Below, one piece after another: positions 7,801-15,111 of a DNA stretch of 18,833 nucleotides (within the stretch, counting starts at the first letter, position 1; each line of letters starts with the position of its first letter). This stretch comes from an uncultured Asticcacaulis sp. (GTDB lineage Bacteria > Pseudomonadota > Alphaproteobacteria > Caulobacterales > Caulobacteraceae), in assembly GCA_946482045.1 (NCBI GenBank), contig CAMLPZ010000047.1, positions 1 through 18,833 on the forward strand. The letters are read 5' to 3'. Both the position numbers and the translations under genes were made by a program. The notes beneath the pieces are model-generated. The model worked only from the letters and a program-made list of their open reading frames with translations. It did no database searches and had not been told where the DNA came from.

Positions 7801-9010
7801 ACGCGCCACCGACTGGATCAAGCCGGCTGGAGAAGCCGCCACTTTCAGCGTGTCCTTCGACGAACAGAGCGTCGACGCCGGCAAGCGGGGCGGGGTCAAT
7901 CTGTCGCGCATCTATGCCACCGGCGACCGCGTCCAGATCGACGGCCGCGCTTCGTTCAACGCGACGGGTGACCTGGAATTCGCAGATTTTTCAAATCTCT
8001 ATCTGCGTAACTTCATCGACGTGACGTTCAAGAACTATGTCCTGCCGGAGCAGGGCATCAATGTCATGGCGATCAGCGGCAAGCAGCTTGATCTGCGGCC
8101 GTGGCTGGAGAAGGAGCGCGACGTGACGGCGGAACCGGCTGCCGTCGCGACAGCAGCGACGCAAGCCACGACCCAAACCCAGCCCCAGAAAAAAACGCCG
8201 ACCCATTTCGTCGTAGACCTCGACCGCCTGCAAACCTCAGCCGACGGCGCCTTTACCGACGTCAAGCTGGACGTCAACTGGGACGGATTGAGCGGGCTCG
8301 ACGGGCAGGGCACGGCACACCTGATCGGCAACGCGCCGGTCGCCATCGCCTTCCAGTCGCAAGGCGCCTACAGCCTGTTCAACCTGCGCACCAATGATTT
8401 CGGCAACCTGCTCAGGACCTATGGCGGCGTGCGCAACGTTTTTGGCGGCAAGGCCGATGTGACCGGCGCCTATATGGACGGCCAGGTCGATGCCCGCATT
8501 GCCGGCGAAAATATTCGCGTCAAGCAGATCCCGGTCCTGGCGCAACTCTTGACCGTCGCTTCGATGACTGGCCTGAACGACACCCTGACCGGCGAAGGCA
8601 TCGCCTTTACCGACTTCGAATTCCCGGTACGTTATCGCGGCGACACCCTGTTCGTGCGTAACGGCTGGGCCAAGGGCAAGGCGCTGGGCATCAATGTCTG
8701 GGGCACGACCGACATCGGCGACAAGACCATGACGCTGAACGGCACCCTGATCCCGGCCTACCGGATCAATGCTTTGTTCGGTGACGTCAAGTCGAACGGC
8801 TTAGGCCTCGTCGGCATCAAGTACAACGTTAAAGGCCTGGCAAAGACGCCCCAGGTCGGCGTCGATCCGTTGTCCGTCATAATGCCGGGCTTTATCAAGG
8901 TCTGGGAAAACGACCAGCGCAAGGACCCGATCGCGCCGCTCGACCTGCCGGAAACCAAGGAAGCCGTGCGGGTGTTACGGAACAAGACGGCCGATCTGGC
9001 GGTGAATTAA
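4856..9010 (+). CDS. AsmA-like protein of the YhdP (DUF3971) family
   Basis: Very large protein (1384 residues) with one N-terminal membrane helix (about 11-29, RLILLGGVALCVIALGLRL) and a long beta-rich periplasmic body, as in YhdP/TamB/AsmA proteins, which bridge inner and outer membranes and are implicated in phospholipid transport to the outer membrane. The C-terminal block at about 1180-1365 is the most diagnostic: FGGKADVTGAYMDGQVDARIAGENIRVKQIPVLAQLLTVASM, then ALGINVWGTTDIGDKTMTLNGTLIPAYRINALFG, as in AsmA_2/DUF3971 C-termini. A low-complexity Ala/Thr/Gln linker is encoded around 8130-8200. The first standard start codon in the open frame is GTG 4856; no ATG, GTG or TTG occurs between the upstream stop (4724-4726) and it, and it lacks a good ribosome-binding site. 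Transport function is inferred from the family only. Confidence 0.88.
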   Translation: MLAAIRRRYRLILLGGVALCVIALGLRLSAGPMRVDGLRSILADRIEAHLPNTRASIGHLDLVWFGDARAIGFRFQDLMIQDRQNRVIVRAGKMEMALAADSLLLIQFAPARLTAQNFFVAASVSREGRYDLGYEAHGSPDASGPLDTFLYDLTGQETLGRPASFTRQLAVKNGEFHLRQQGTGLQWTARIDNIDFTKLRGKLNSHINLTLAGPGSDAAVRAEASGEVGLKRAVITADVRNLNPARVFPSAGVTRHLALVDAPVNGRTRIDYSARRGFEGAFLDVTAGKGHLMLGNERQIFDGADIKATYASANRTVVFRTFKVQAHLLDTDLHGWVQINPEDKKARRDLALTFDFAGPRVTGRLADDFARQTLTNAHVRGSFTPAKRQFRFDTATGSLNGAPLESQGLVYTGSDGKLGADLTAKIKGRFTKEEVFAFWPEDLSHILRTDLIERIRGGDFANADFVLKVKPGEFGNLSDDNLRLDFDFSNVKLGTHDKLPDAEGLKGHAVLKGNSFAMDVTEGRMVEVHMTKGGLLVPSFQDRSTETHIWVESAGEAVKVIEAVDPIADGELKKNGLNRERLNGQSQVRLDITFPTLRKITNDNFGLTFDATIEDAGMKQAALGWDLTGGTLKVRGDLLADTLVVAGPAKVGPYRGDISYRTQFVPKAQTIDFKGQFNAAQFGGSPRVPVAITGQFVVQDGKGRGTVEADIFRGDVDWTNEGSDDKSRPSQVNISGVTIASGMVAQGLPMFERLKTETPTQISLLRSGDIWSGGVEAESLSGDVAYIDGELPRLVYQATITPDEARQLGYGALPVFNQARHLTVNVALDSQSKEALIKLDDINAVLGWSEQPGSDELLRRITMKLRPQDWATLGLPKAFFTPAAPIDVTALWQQTPQKLIGQVKMLGETIDFDMPTREARSQIDYTLQVRGTISDTILTALGYSQAPVQIKGSLGSVFTLYDTPGHPAAIANVDAAKAELGVRATDWIKPAGEAATFSVSFDEQSVDAGKRGGVNLSRIYATGDRVQIDGRASFNATGDLEFADFSNLYLRNFIDVTFKNYVLPEQGINVMAISGKQLDLRPWLEKERDVTAEPAAVATAATQATTQTQPQKKTPTHFVVDLDRLQTSADGAFTDVKLDVNWDGLSGLDGQGTAHLIGNAPVAIAFQSQGAYSLFNLRTNDFGNLLRTYGGVRNVFGGKADVTGAYMDGQVDARIAGENIRVKQIPVLAQLLTVASMTGLNDTLTGEGIAFTDFEFPVRYRGDTLFVRNGWAKGKALGINVWGTTDIGDKTMTLNGTLIPAYRINALFGDVKSNGLGLVGIKYNVKGLAKTPQVGVDPLSVIMPGFIKVWENDQRKDPIAPLDLPETKEAVRVLRNKTADLAVN

Positions 9011-9017
9011 AGGGTCA

Positions 9018-9313
9018 ACCACGAACGACACGAACGAACACGAACTTCGAGTGTACGCGTTGAGGTCGGAATGCAGGGCCAAGCCCTGAAGGTGGTCCAC
9101 AGATTACACAGATTATCCGCGTGCGTGGCAATGAACGGCTCTAAACGCGATGAAACGACAGCGCTTCGCGCTGTCCTCATTTTCATTGCACGGCCATCAG
9201 CAAGTTATGCTCGGCCAACACGAAAATCTGTGTAATCTGTGGACCAACCTTCAACTCGACTGCCACGTGCCGCAACATGGCCTAGGGAGTATGAAGTTCG
9301 TGTGGTTCGTGGT
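9018..9313. repeat. Nested palindromic intergenic repeat element
   Basis: The gene-free gap 9011-9342 between convergent yhdP-like and tyrS genes is almost wholly made of nested inverted repeats. Outer arms: 9018-9048 pairs with 9293-9313, identical apart from one 10-base unit missing on the right and one mismatch, built of TTCGTGT/TTCGTGG units. Middle arms: 9087-9114 pairs with 9225-9253, with 21 consecutive perfect pairs and one single-base indel, built of two AATCTGTG units. Inner arms: GCAATGAA 9128-9135 with TTCATTGC 9182-9189. The core is an 8-bp hairpin at 9157-9175 with a TTC loop, and a side hairpin sits at 9074-9088. No plausible coding frame occupies it. It resembles a REP/BIME- or MITE-like dispersed repeat; a bidirectional RNA structure between the two genes is also possible, though no U-tract is present. 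Confidence 0.85.
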
Positions 9314-9342
9314 CGATCTAACCCCTAACCACACGCTCAGTC

Positions 9343-10602
9343 CTAAACCGGCTTAACCAGAACGATCTTCTTCTTGCCCTGGGCGACCTTAATGACGCCT
9401 TCGGCGTTGAGATCGGCCTTGGTCACCAGCTGGTTGCCGTCGCTGATCGCCACGTCGTTGACGCGCAGGCCTCCGCCCTGGGCCAGACGCCGAGCTTCGC
9501 CGTTCGACTGGGTCAGGCCGATACGCGTCGCCAAGGCCGCCAGCATGATCCCTTCGGCCAGTTCGGCATCCGGCACTTCGACGGTCGGCAGGTCGGCCGA
9601 CAGCACGCCCTGTTCGAAGGCCTTCTGCGCCGTGTCGCGCGCGGTCGCAGAGGCTTCAGCGCCGTGGACCATCTTGGTCGCTTCATCGGCCAGGATCTTC
9701 TTGGCCTCGTTGATCTCGGCGCCCTGAAGCTTTTCAAGGCGGGCGATCTCGTCGAGCGGCAGAGCGGTGAACAGGCGCAGGAAGCGGCCAACATCGGCGT
9801 CTTCGGCGTTGCGCCAGTATTGCCAGTAATCGTACGGGCTGAGCATATCGGCATTCAGCCACACGGCGCCGCTGGCTGTCTTACCCATCTTGCCGCCGGA
9901 TGCGGTCGTCAGCAGAGGTGTCGTCAAACCGAAGGCCGCCTTGGTGTTCATGCGGCGCGTCAGCTCAACGCCGTTGACGATATTGCCCCACTGGTCCGAG
10001 CCGCCCATTTGCAGCACGCAGTTATAGGTCTCGTTAAGCTCGCGGAAATCGACCGCCTGCATCAGCATGTAGTTGAATTCCAGGAAGGTCATCGGCTGTT
10101 CGCGCTCAAGCCGCAGCTTGACCGAATCGAAGGTCAGCATGCGGTTGATGGTGAAATGCGTGCCGAAGGTGCGCAGGAATTCGATGTAGCCGAACTTGGA
10201 CAGCCAGTCGTCGTTATTGACCATCACGGCCTGGTTGCCGCTGTCACCAAAGGTCAGAAACTTCGAGAAGACCTGCTTGATGCCATTCATGTTCGACTGG
10301 ATCTGTTCGTCGGTCAAAAGCGGGCGTTGCGTATCCTTGAAGGTCGGGTCGCCGACCTTGGTCGTACCGCCGCCCATGAGCACGATCGGCTTGTGGCCGG
10401 TCTGTTGCAGCCAGTAGAGCAGCATGATCTGTACGAGCGAGCCGGCGTGCAGCGACGACGCCGTAGCGTCAAAGCCAATATAGCCCGAGATCGAGCCCGC
10501 CGCAGCCAGGGTGTCGAGCGCTTCGGCGTCGGTGCACTGATGGATAAAGCCACGCTCTGACAGCGTGCGCAGGAGGTCGGATTTGAAGCTTTGCTCGGTC
10601 AT
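9343..10602 (-). CDS. tyrS: Tyrosine–tRNA ligase
   Basis: 419-residue cytoplasmic class I aminoacyl-tRNA synthetase that activates tyrosine with ATP and charges tRNA-Tyr. The Rossmann catalytic domain shows [17 protein letters not shown] (HIGH motif as HAGS, 52-55), [12 protein letters not shown], the tyrosine-binding region around [20 protein letters not shown], and KMGKT (238-242) in place of KMSKS. An S4-type RNA-binding domain occupies about 355-415 ([16 protein letters not shown]). HAGS and KMGKT are what I recall as usual for this TyrRS subfamily, so they are not counted as defects. ATG 10602 gives the expected N-terminus ([19 protein letters not shown]), although no strong Shine-Dalgarno is visible. 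It is divergent from anmK across an 81-base gap that must hold both promoters; I could not pick convincing hexamers there. Confidence 0.97.
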   Translation of the reverse strand: MTEQSFKSDLLRTLSERGFIHQCTDAEALDTLAAAGSISGYIGFDATASSLHAGSLVQIMLLYWLQQTGHKPIVLMGGGTTKVGDPTFKDTQRPLLTDEQIQSNMNGIKQVFSKFLTFGDSGNQAVMVNNDDWLSKFGYIEFLRTFGTHFTINRMLTFDSVKLRLEREQPMTFLEFNYMLMQAVDFRELNETYNCVLQMGGSDQWGNIVNGVELTRRMNTKAAFGLTTPLLTTASGGKMGKTASGAVWLNADMLSPYDYWQYWRNAEDADVGRFLRLFTALPLDEIARLEKLQGAEINEAKKILADEATKMVHGAEASATARDTAQKAFEQGVLSADLPTVEVPDAELAEGIMLAALATRIGLTQSNGEARRLAQGGGLRVNDVAISDGNQLVTKADLNAEGVIKVAQGKKKIVLVKPV

Positions 10603-10683
10603 GATTTGGGTGCAGTATGAAACAGAAAGGGGTGCTGTGTGACCCCGCCGTCCGTCACAGTCAAGAGTGCGCAGGGAAATGTC

Positions 10684-11817
10684 ATGAAAGTTTTGGGTTT
10701 TATGACCGGAACGTCACTCGACGGCATCGATATGGCGATCATCGATACCGATGGCGAATCCCAGCTCGACTTTGGGCCGTGGGCGGAAATGCCCATGCCG
10801 CCTGAGACGCGGACGCTGCTCGAAGCCACGGTCAAGGCGGCGCTTCAGTGGCCGCGCGGCGAGGCCGAACCAGCGATCTTCGCCGAGGCGCGAACGGCCC
10901 TGGTCGACTGGCACCTATCGGCATCGCGCGCGTTTCTGAACGACAATGGTCTGGCCTACAGTGACCTCGACACCATCGGCGTCCACGGTCAGACCGTCCT
11001 GCACGAACGCCCGCGCAATGGTGTGCCCGGCAGGACGGTCCAGCTGTTCGACGGCCAGGCATTTGCCGATGCGGTCGGGGTGACGGTCGTCTGCGATTTC
11101 CGCCAGGCCGATATCCAGGCGGGCGGGGAGGCGGCGCCTTTGGCGCCCGTCTATCACCGCGCCCTGGCGCAGAAGGCGGGCCTCGACCTGCCGGTCGTCG
11201 TCGTCAACCTCGGCGGCGTCGCCAATATTAGCCTGATCGACGAAGGCCTCAACCTTACGGCGCTCGATACCGGCCCGGCCAACGGGCTGATGGACCAATG
11301 GATGCGCCGCCACGGCCGGGGCGATTATGACCATGAAGGCCGGATCGCAGCGGCGGGCAAGGTCTATGCCGATATCGTCGCAGCTTACATGGCGCACCCC
11401 TATTTCAAGGCCGTCGCGCCCAAGTCGCTCGATCGCTACGACTTCACGCTCGATGCGGTGGCCGGCCTGTCGTGCGAAGACGGCATGGCGACGCTTAGCG
11501 CCTTTACCCTGGCGAGCCTGCTGGCCGGCATCTCGGCCGTCGGCGCACAACCCAAGTCGGTCATTCTCGCCGGTGGCGGCCGCCACAATGCACATCTGGT
11601 TGGCCAAATCCGCGAGGCGCTGGCGCCGGCAACGGTCGTCCTGGCCGAAGACCTTGGTTGGCGCGGCGGCGCCATCGAGGCCGAGGCGTTCGCCTATATG
11701 GCGGCGCGGTCTCTCAAGGGCCTGCCGATCTCCTTCCCCGGCACGACAGGCGTAAGCGCACCGCTCACGGGTGGCAAGGTGAGCTATCCGAAGCGTACAC
11801 AGTCCATGGCCAGTTGA
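10684..11817 (+). CDS. anmK: Anhydro-N-acetylmuramic acid kinase
   Basis: 377-residue sugar kinase of the hexokinase/actin-like ATPase fold. It opens the 1,6-anhydro ring of anhMurNAc and phosphorylates it to MurNAc-6-phosphate in peptidoglycan recycling, in the cytoplasm. Family signatures in order: [12 protein letters not shown] at the N-terminus, [66 protein letters not shown] and [16 protein letters not shown]. The frame is open from GTG 10639, but ATG 10684 is preferred: it places the GxMTGTSxDGxD loop at residues 5-13 as in the family, and AGGGA lies just upstream. The first gene of a plus-strand run; the lipoprotein gene follows after ten bases, so they are probably co-transcribed. Confidence 0.96.
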   Translation: MKVLGFMTGTSLDGIDMAIIDTDGESQLDFGPWAEMPMPPETRTLLEATVKAALQWPRGEAEPAIFAEARTALVDWHLSASRAFLNDNGLAYSDLDTIGVHGQTVLHERPRNGVPGRTVQLFDGQAFADAVGVTVVCDFRQADIQAGGEAAPLAPVYHRALAQKAGLDLPVVVVNLGGVANISLIDEGLNLTALDTGPANGLMDQWMRRHGRGDYDHEGRIAAAGKVYADIVAAYMAHPYFKAVAPKSLDRYDFTLDAVAGLSCEDGMATLSAFTLASLLAGISAVGAQPKSVILAGGGRHNAHLVGQIREALAPATVVLAEDLGWRGGAIEAEAFAYMAARSLKGLPISFPGTTGVSAPLTGGKVSYPKRTQSMAS

Positions 11818-11827
11818 AGAGGGCCCC

Positions 11828-12268
11828 ATGAAAACGCGTATCCTGTTGGTCGCCGCGCTCTGTCTGGCAGCCTGTTCGCCGCAATCCGATAACACGGACA
11901 GCGCGTCGGCGTCGGTATCTGAAACCGCTTCGGCCGTTATACCGTCCAGCGCCGCGCCCGCAGCCCCGGTTGCCGCCACACTGCCGGCGGCCTTTGTCGG
12001 CAAGTGGGATGCCCCGCCCAAGCCATGCAGCACGTCGTATCGCGCCGAAATGCAACTCGATGTCACCCCGACCGATTTGAGCTATTTCGAAAGCGGCGGC
12101 AAGGTGAAGAGCGTCAAGGTCAACAGCCCGACCGACGTCGTGGCCGACCTGGCGATGTCGGGCGAAGGCGAGACCTGGGAAAAGTCGATACACATGGTTC
12201 TCAGCGGCGACGGCAAGACCCTGACGATTGACGAAGGCAAGGGTGGCGTCCGCGTGCGCTGCCCGTAA
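11828..12268 (+). CDS. Small predicted lipoprotein, function unknown
   Basis: 146-residue protein that I do not recognise at family level. It begins with a lipoprotein signal (MKTRILLVAALCLAAC) whose LAAC lipobox makes Cys16 the lipidated residue; Ser at the next position suggests sorting to the outer membrane. Residues about 17-55 are a Ser/Ala/Pro-rich disordered linker, followed by a small beta-rich domain of about 90 residues that starts FVGKWDAPPKPC and ends RVRCP. The two remaining cysteines (67 and 145) could form a disulfide in the periplasm. The GKW opening and strand pattern recall small lipocalin-like or quality-control domains, but that is only an impression. It follows anmK by ten bases with a GAGGG upstream of ATG 11828, so it is probably read from the anmK promoter. 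Confidence 0.8.
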   Translation: MKTRILLVAALCLAACSPQSDNTDSASASVSETASAVIPSSAAPAAPVAATLPAAFVGKWDAPPKPCSTSYRAEMQLDVTPTDLSYFESGGKVKSVKVNSPTDVVADLAMSGEGETWEKSIHMVLSGDGKTLTIDEGKGGVRVRCP

Positions 12269-12291
12269 CCGCTTGCCATCCGCTCCAGCCG

Positions 12292-12315
12292 TGATAGTCA
12301 CATAAGCGACTATTA
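12292..12315 (+). promoter_or_regulatory. Inverted repeat just upstream of the serine hydrolase gene
   Basis: TGATAGTC (12292-12299) and GACTATTA (12308-12315) form an inverted repeat, seven of eight pairs, around an 8-base spacer. It ends two bases before the GGAG ribosome-binding site of the serine hydrolase gene. It could be an operator or a leader hairpin affecting access to that site. There is no recognised regulator consensus and chance is not excluded. Confidence 0.35.
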
Positions 12316-12326
12316 TGGAGACAAAC

Positions 12327-13715
12327 ATGGCGGGCAAATCATCTATCGGGTTCGGCGCGGGCATGGCCCTGTTTCTGTCTGCTGTCTCCGCGCTGGCAGG
12401 CGAACTCCCTGCGGACACCGTAGCCAAGATCGACGCAGCCGCCCAGTCGGTCATCGCCGTCAACCAGACGCCCTCGGCCCAGATCGCTATCGTCAAGGAC
12501 GGCGAGATTGTCTACTCCAAGGCGTTTGGTGTCGCATCGATCGCTGGCAATGTGAAAGCGACGACAAAATCGCGCTACCAGATCGCTTCGGTTTCGAAAG
12601 CTTTCACCGCGGCTGCCGTCCTGGCCCTGGTCGAAGACGGCAAGCTTTCACTGGATGACACGGTCTCGAAGTGGCTGCCCGACCTGACCTCGGCTGACAC
12701 AATCACCGTCCGCCAGTTGATCGCCCACACGTCGGGATATTCGGACTACTGGCCGCAGGACTACGTCATGGAGATGGTGACCAGGCCCACGACGGCGCAA
12801 GCCATCGCCGACACCTATGCCAAGGCGCCGCTCGACTATAAGCCCGGCGACGAATGGCAATATTCCAATACCGGCTATGTCGTCGCCGGCCTGATCGTCG
12901 AAAAGGTATCGGGCAAGCCGCTCTTTGACTTCATGCAGGATCGCATCCTTAAGCCCGTCGGCATCATCGACGCGCTCGACGCCGGAGCCGTCGATCTCAA
13001 GGCGCCCGATGCCTTGGGCTATCAGCGCCAGGGCCTGGGGCCGAACCGCCTGACGCCGCTTGCGGGACGCAACTGGACCTTTGCCGCCTGGCCGCTCATC
13101 CTGACCGCCGAAGACGTCGCCAAGTGGGACATCAGCATCCTCAAGAAGTCCTTGTTCAAGCCTGCGACCTACGACGAGCAGGTCAAAACGATCAAGCTCA
13201 ATAACGGCAACGACACGGGCTATGCCATGGGCTGGTTCGTCCGCAAGACCGGCGGCCGCACCATCGTGGCGCATACGGGCGAGGGCGCGGGGTACCTGAC
13301 TTCCAACCGCATCTATCCCGATGATGGTGTCGCCATCGTCGTCCTGACCAATTCGATGTCGGGCAATGCCTTCAGCGAAATCTCCGACCGCATCGCCTTC
13401 CAGGTCCTGCCGCAGACCGGGGTGGACGCGCAGGTGCTGACGACCTTCAAGGCCCTGCAGGCAGGCCAGGCCGACCGCGCGCGCTTCACTGACAATTTCA
13501 ACGCCTACCTGACCGAAAAAGCACTTGCGGATCACAAGCTATATCTGGGCGCATTAGGCGACGTCGTGACTTTCCAGATGCAAGGATCATCCAAGCGCGG
13601 CGGCATGGACATCCGGTCCTACCGCATCCGCGCTGGAGAGAAGCTGTTGTCCTTGAGCGTCTTCGTCACCAAGGATGAAAAGTTCGATCAGTTCCTGGTT
13701 TCGGCGGTCAACTGA
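12327..13715 (+). CDS. Secreted beta-lactamase-fold serine hydrolase
   Basis: 462-residue serine hydrolase of the class C beta-lactamase / PBP4* family (MEROPS S12-like). The active-site set is complete: SVSK (Ser88, Lys91), YSN (Tyr179-Ser180-Asn181) and HTG (315-317) in place of KTG, which is common in esterase- and peptidase-like members. HTSGYSDY and YQIASVSKAFTAAAVLAL are typical flanking segments. An N-terminal signal peptide (about 1-25, ending SALAG before ELPADT) predicts export. About 100 C-terminal residues after the catalytic domain form a separate small domain of the type found in such hydrolases. ATG 12327 is chosen over ATG 12315 because GGAG stands six bases upstream and the signal peptide then begins with MAGKSS. 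The substrate (D-Ala peptide, ester or beta-lactam) cannot be told. It lies 58 bases after the lipoprotein gene. Confidence 0.88.
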   Translation: MAGKSSIGFGAGMALFLSAVSALAGELPADTVAKIDAAAQSVIAVNQTPSAQIAIVKDGEIVYSKAFGVASIAGNVKATTKSRYQIASVSKAFTAAAVLALVEDGKLSLDDTVSKWLPDLTSADTITVRQLIAHTSGYSDYWPQDYVMEMVTRPTTAQAIADTYAKAPLDYKPGDEWQYSNTGYVVAGLIVEKVSGKPLFDFMQDRILKPVGIIDALDAGAVDLKAPDALGYQRQGLGPNRLTPLAGRNWTFAAWPLILTAEDVAKWDISILKKSLFKPATYDEQVKTIKLNNGNDTGYAMGWFVRKTGGRTIVAHTGEGAGYLTSNRIYPDDGVAIVVLTNSMSGNAFSEISDRIAFQVLPQTGVDAQVLTTFKALQAGQADRARFTDNFNAYLTEKALADHKLYLGALGDVVTFQMQGSSKRGGMDIRSYRIRAGEKLLSLSVFVTKDEKFDQFLVSAVN

Positions 13716-13736
13716 TCCAGCATTCAGAGGGCACTT

Positions 13737-13771
13737 CTCTCCTCCCTGTTGCGTGGCGATGGGAAGGAGAG
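13737..13771. terminator. Stem-loop between convergent genes
   Basis: CTCTCCTCCC (13737-13746) pairs with GGGAAGGAGAG (13761-13771) with one bulged A and a 14-base loop, in the 62-base gap between the convergent serine hydrolase and alpha/beta hydrolase genes. A bidirectional terminator role fits the position, but no T-run follows on either strand, so it may instead be a processed 3' end structure or part of a small repeat. Confidence 0.45.
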
Positions 13772-13777
13772 GCCCGC

Positions 13778-14377
13778 TTATTCCAAAAATTCCCGAATGC
13801 TTTCCGCCACCTCATCCGCCCTTGCATTGATCAGGTCGTGCTGGCCACCGGGCACGACGATCAGGCTTGCATCAGGCAAGTGAGCCAGGAAATGCTGGCC
13901 GACCGCAAGCGGGCTGATCGGGTCATTGTCGCCCCAGATCAGCAGGCACGGCTGATGCACCTCAGCCAGCCGCGCCGATACATCCGGACGCTCCGACATC
14001 ACCCAGTCGGCCACGTGCGCGAACTCAATGCTGTAGTCGATCCGCCAGTCGGCCGCGCCCAGCGCCGCCACATCCATGCCGCCGGCCGTGACCGCCAGCA
14101 CGATCCGCCGCACCTTTCCAGGGTTGCGCAAGGCTACGGTCAGGGCAATGGCGCCGCCCATGGATTGCGCCAGCAGATCGACCGGCTCATTGCCCAGCCG
14201 TGCCTCTACAAGGGCCACGAGGTCCTGATAGGAATTGACCTTCGGATCCGGCGGATTATGACCGAGGCCCGGCCAGGCGAAATAGACCTTGTCCCAATTG
14301 CCCGGCAGCAGATTCCCCAGCGGCCGCCAGAATTCCGCCGATCCACCGACCCCAGGCAGAAAGAACAGCCGCGGCAT
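13778..14377 (-). CDS. Alpha/beta hydrolase with intact Ser-Asp-His triad
   Basis: 199-residue single-domain alpha/beta hydrolase without signal peptide, thus probably cytoplasmic. The oxyanion region FFLPGVGGSAEFW is near the start, the nucleophile elbow is AQSMGG (Ser72), the acid is in GDNDPIS (Asp152) and the base is in GGQHDL (His180). There is little room for a cap domain between about 105 and 135. Substrate unknown; esterase or lipase-like activity is the generic expectation. ATG 14377 fits the fold start. The gene lies eight bases after the second hydrolase gene on the same strand, so the two form an operon in which this is the downstream partner. This partner keeps a normal nucleophile, while the upstream one does not. 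Confidence 0.88.
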   Translation of the reverse strand: MPRLFFLPGVGGSAEFWRPLGNLLPGNWDKVYFAWPGLGHNPPDPKVNSYQDLVALVEARLGNEPVDLLAQSMGGAIALTVALRNPGKVRRIVLAVTAGGMDVAALGAADWRIDYSIEFAHVADWVMSERPDVSARLAEVHQPCLLIWGDNDPISPLAVGQHFLAHLPDASLIVVPGGQHDLINARADEVAESIREFLE

Positions 14378-14385
14378 GACGCGAA

Positions 14386-15033
14386 CTAGCTCTTCTCGGC
14401 CATCCGGCGGTCGATATAGCTACCGACATGGCGTTCGACTTCACTCAGGTGCTCGGTCCAGAAGTGGTTGGCGTCCGGAATGACTTCCGAATCGATCTGG
14501 ATGCCCTTTTGGGTCCTCAGCTTGGCGACAACCCGGTCGACTTCGGTCGTCGGCACGATCGAATCATTGCCGCCGTGCAGGAACATGCCGGACGCCGGGC
14601 AGGGCGCCAGGAAGCTGAAATCATAGGCGTTGGTCGGCGGTGACACCGAGATGAAGCCGTCGGTTTCAGGGCGGCGCATCAGGAGTTGCATGCCGATATA
14701 GGCGCCAAAGTCGTAACCGGCGACCCAGAACTGCGCCGCGGTCGGGTTCTTGGCCTGCAGCCAGTCAAGCGCAGTGGCGGCATCGGCCAGCTCACCCACG
14801 CCGGAATCGAACTCGCCCTGGCTTTTCTGCACGCCTCGGAAGTTGAAGCGCAGCACGGAAAAACCCCGCGTCATGAACAGGTGGAACAGCTGCACCGTGA
14901 CGGGATTATTCATATGGCCGCCCGCCTTCGGGTGCGGGTGCAGGATCAGCGCGATGGGCGCGTTCTCGGTCTTGCCCTGGCTATAGCGGGCTTCGATGCG
15001 TCCGGCGGCTCCGGCCAGTATGACTTCAGGCAT
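14386..15033 (-). CDS. COG2945-like alpha/beta hydrolase with Asp at the nucleophile position
   Basis: 215-residue protein resembling the short COG2945-type alpha/beta hydrolases (LILHPHPKAGGHMNNPVTVQLF near the N-terminus, VLRFNFRGVQKSQGEFD, FISVSPPTNAYDFSFLAPCP). The nucleophile elbow, which in relatives I recall reads GFSFGA, is GYDFGA here, so the expected Ser is Asp108 (codon at 14710-14712). The other triad members appear intact: GGNDSIVP (Asp157) and DANHFW (His190). Asp nucleophiles occur in other branches of the fold (haloalkane dehalogenases, epoxide hydrolases), so the protein could be an altered enzyme or a non-catalytic homologue. ATG 15033 has AAGG at good spacing. First gene of a two-gene minus-strand operon and divergent from iscR across a 194-base gap. 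Confidence 0.85.
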   Translation of the reverse strand: MPEVILAGAAGRIEARYSQGKTENAPIALILHPHPKAGGHMNNPVTVQLFHLFMTRGFSVLRFNFRGVQKSQGEFDSGVGELADAATALDWLQAKNPTAAQFWVAGYDFGAYIGMQLLMRRPETDGFISVSPPTNAYDFSFLAPCPASGMFLHGGNDSIVPTTEVDRVVAKLRTQKGIQIDSEVIPDANHFWTEHLSEVERHVGSYIDRRMAEKS

Positions 15034-15078
15034 TCTTCACCTTGAGTGTAGTAAAAATCTTTTGCACCGCAGCGCATA

Positions 15079-15103
15079 ATTCTTGACTGTTTTAGTCGGA
15101 AAT
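15079..15103 (+). promoter_or_regulatory. Predicted IscR type 1 binding site
   Basis: A 25-base site centred on the inverted repeat GACTGTTTTAGTC (15085-15097). Compared with the E. coli IscR type 1 consensus as I remember it (half-sites GACT and AGTC flanked by AT-rich ends), 22 of 25 positions agree; mismatches are at 15081, 15100 and 15101. It covers the -35 hexamer and spacer of the promoter in front of iscR, the right place for autorepression by [2Fe-2S]-IscR. Confidence 0.75.
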
Positions 15104-15111
15104 TCTAAATT
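15083..15111 (+). promoter_or_regulatory. Sigma70-like promoter of the suf operon
   Basis: TTGACT (15083-15088) and TAAATT (15106-15111) are separated by 17 bases, a near-consensus housekeeping promoter in an AT-rich stretch. Transcription would begin near 15118, leaving a leader of about 110 bases before iscR. That leader contains GCAAAGC (15123-15129) and its complement GCTTTGC (15165-15171), which could pair. The hexamers overlap the predicted IscR site. Confidence 0.65.

Noticed and set aside
9150..9356. 68-codon plus-strand frame inside the palindromic gap
   Set aside because: It consists mainly of the inverted-repeat arms and the tyrS 3' end; no ribosome-binding site or protein-like features.
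9664..10560. 298-codon plus-strand frame opposite tyrS
   Set aside because: Antisense to an unmistakable TyrRS; shadow of codon bias.
10648..10669. TGTGAC…GTCACA inverted repeat between tyrS and anmK, suggestive of an Fnr/Crp-like site
   Set aside because: Only six paired bases around a 10-base GC-rich spacer, not the usual Crp/Fnr spacing, and no promoter could be placed relative to it.
10915..12066. 383-codon minus-strand frame across anmK and the lipoprotein gene
   Set aside because: Spans two supported genes on the other strand; Arg/Ala/Asp-rich low-information translation without motifs.
12648..13535. 295-codon minus-strand frame opposite the serine hydrolase
   Set aside because: Antisense to a gene with a complete catalytic motif set; nothing recognisable in its own translation.
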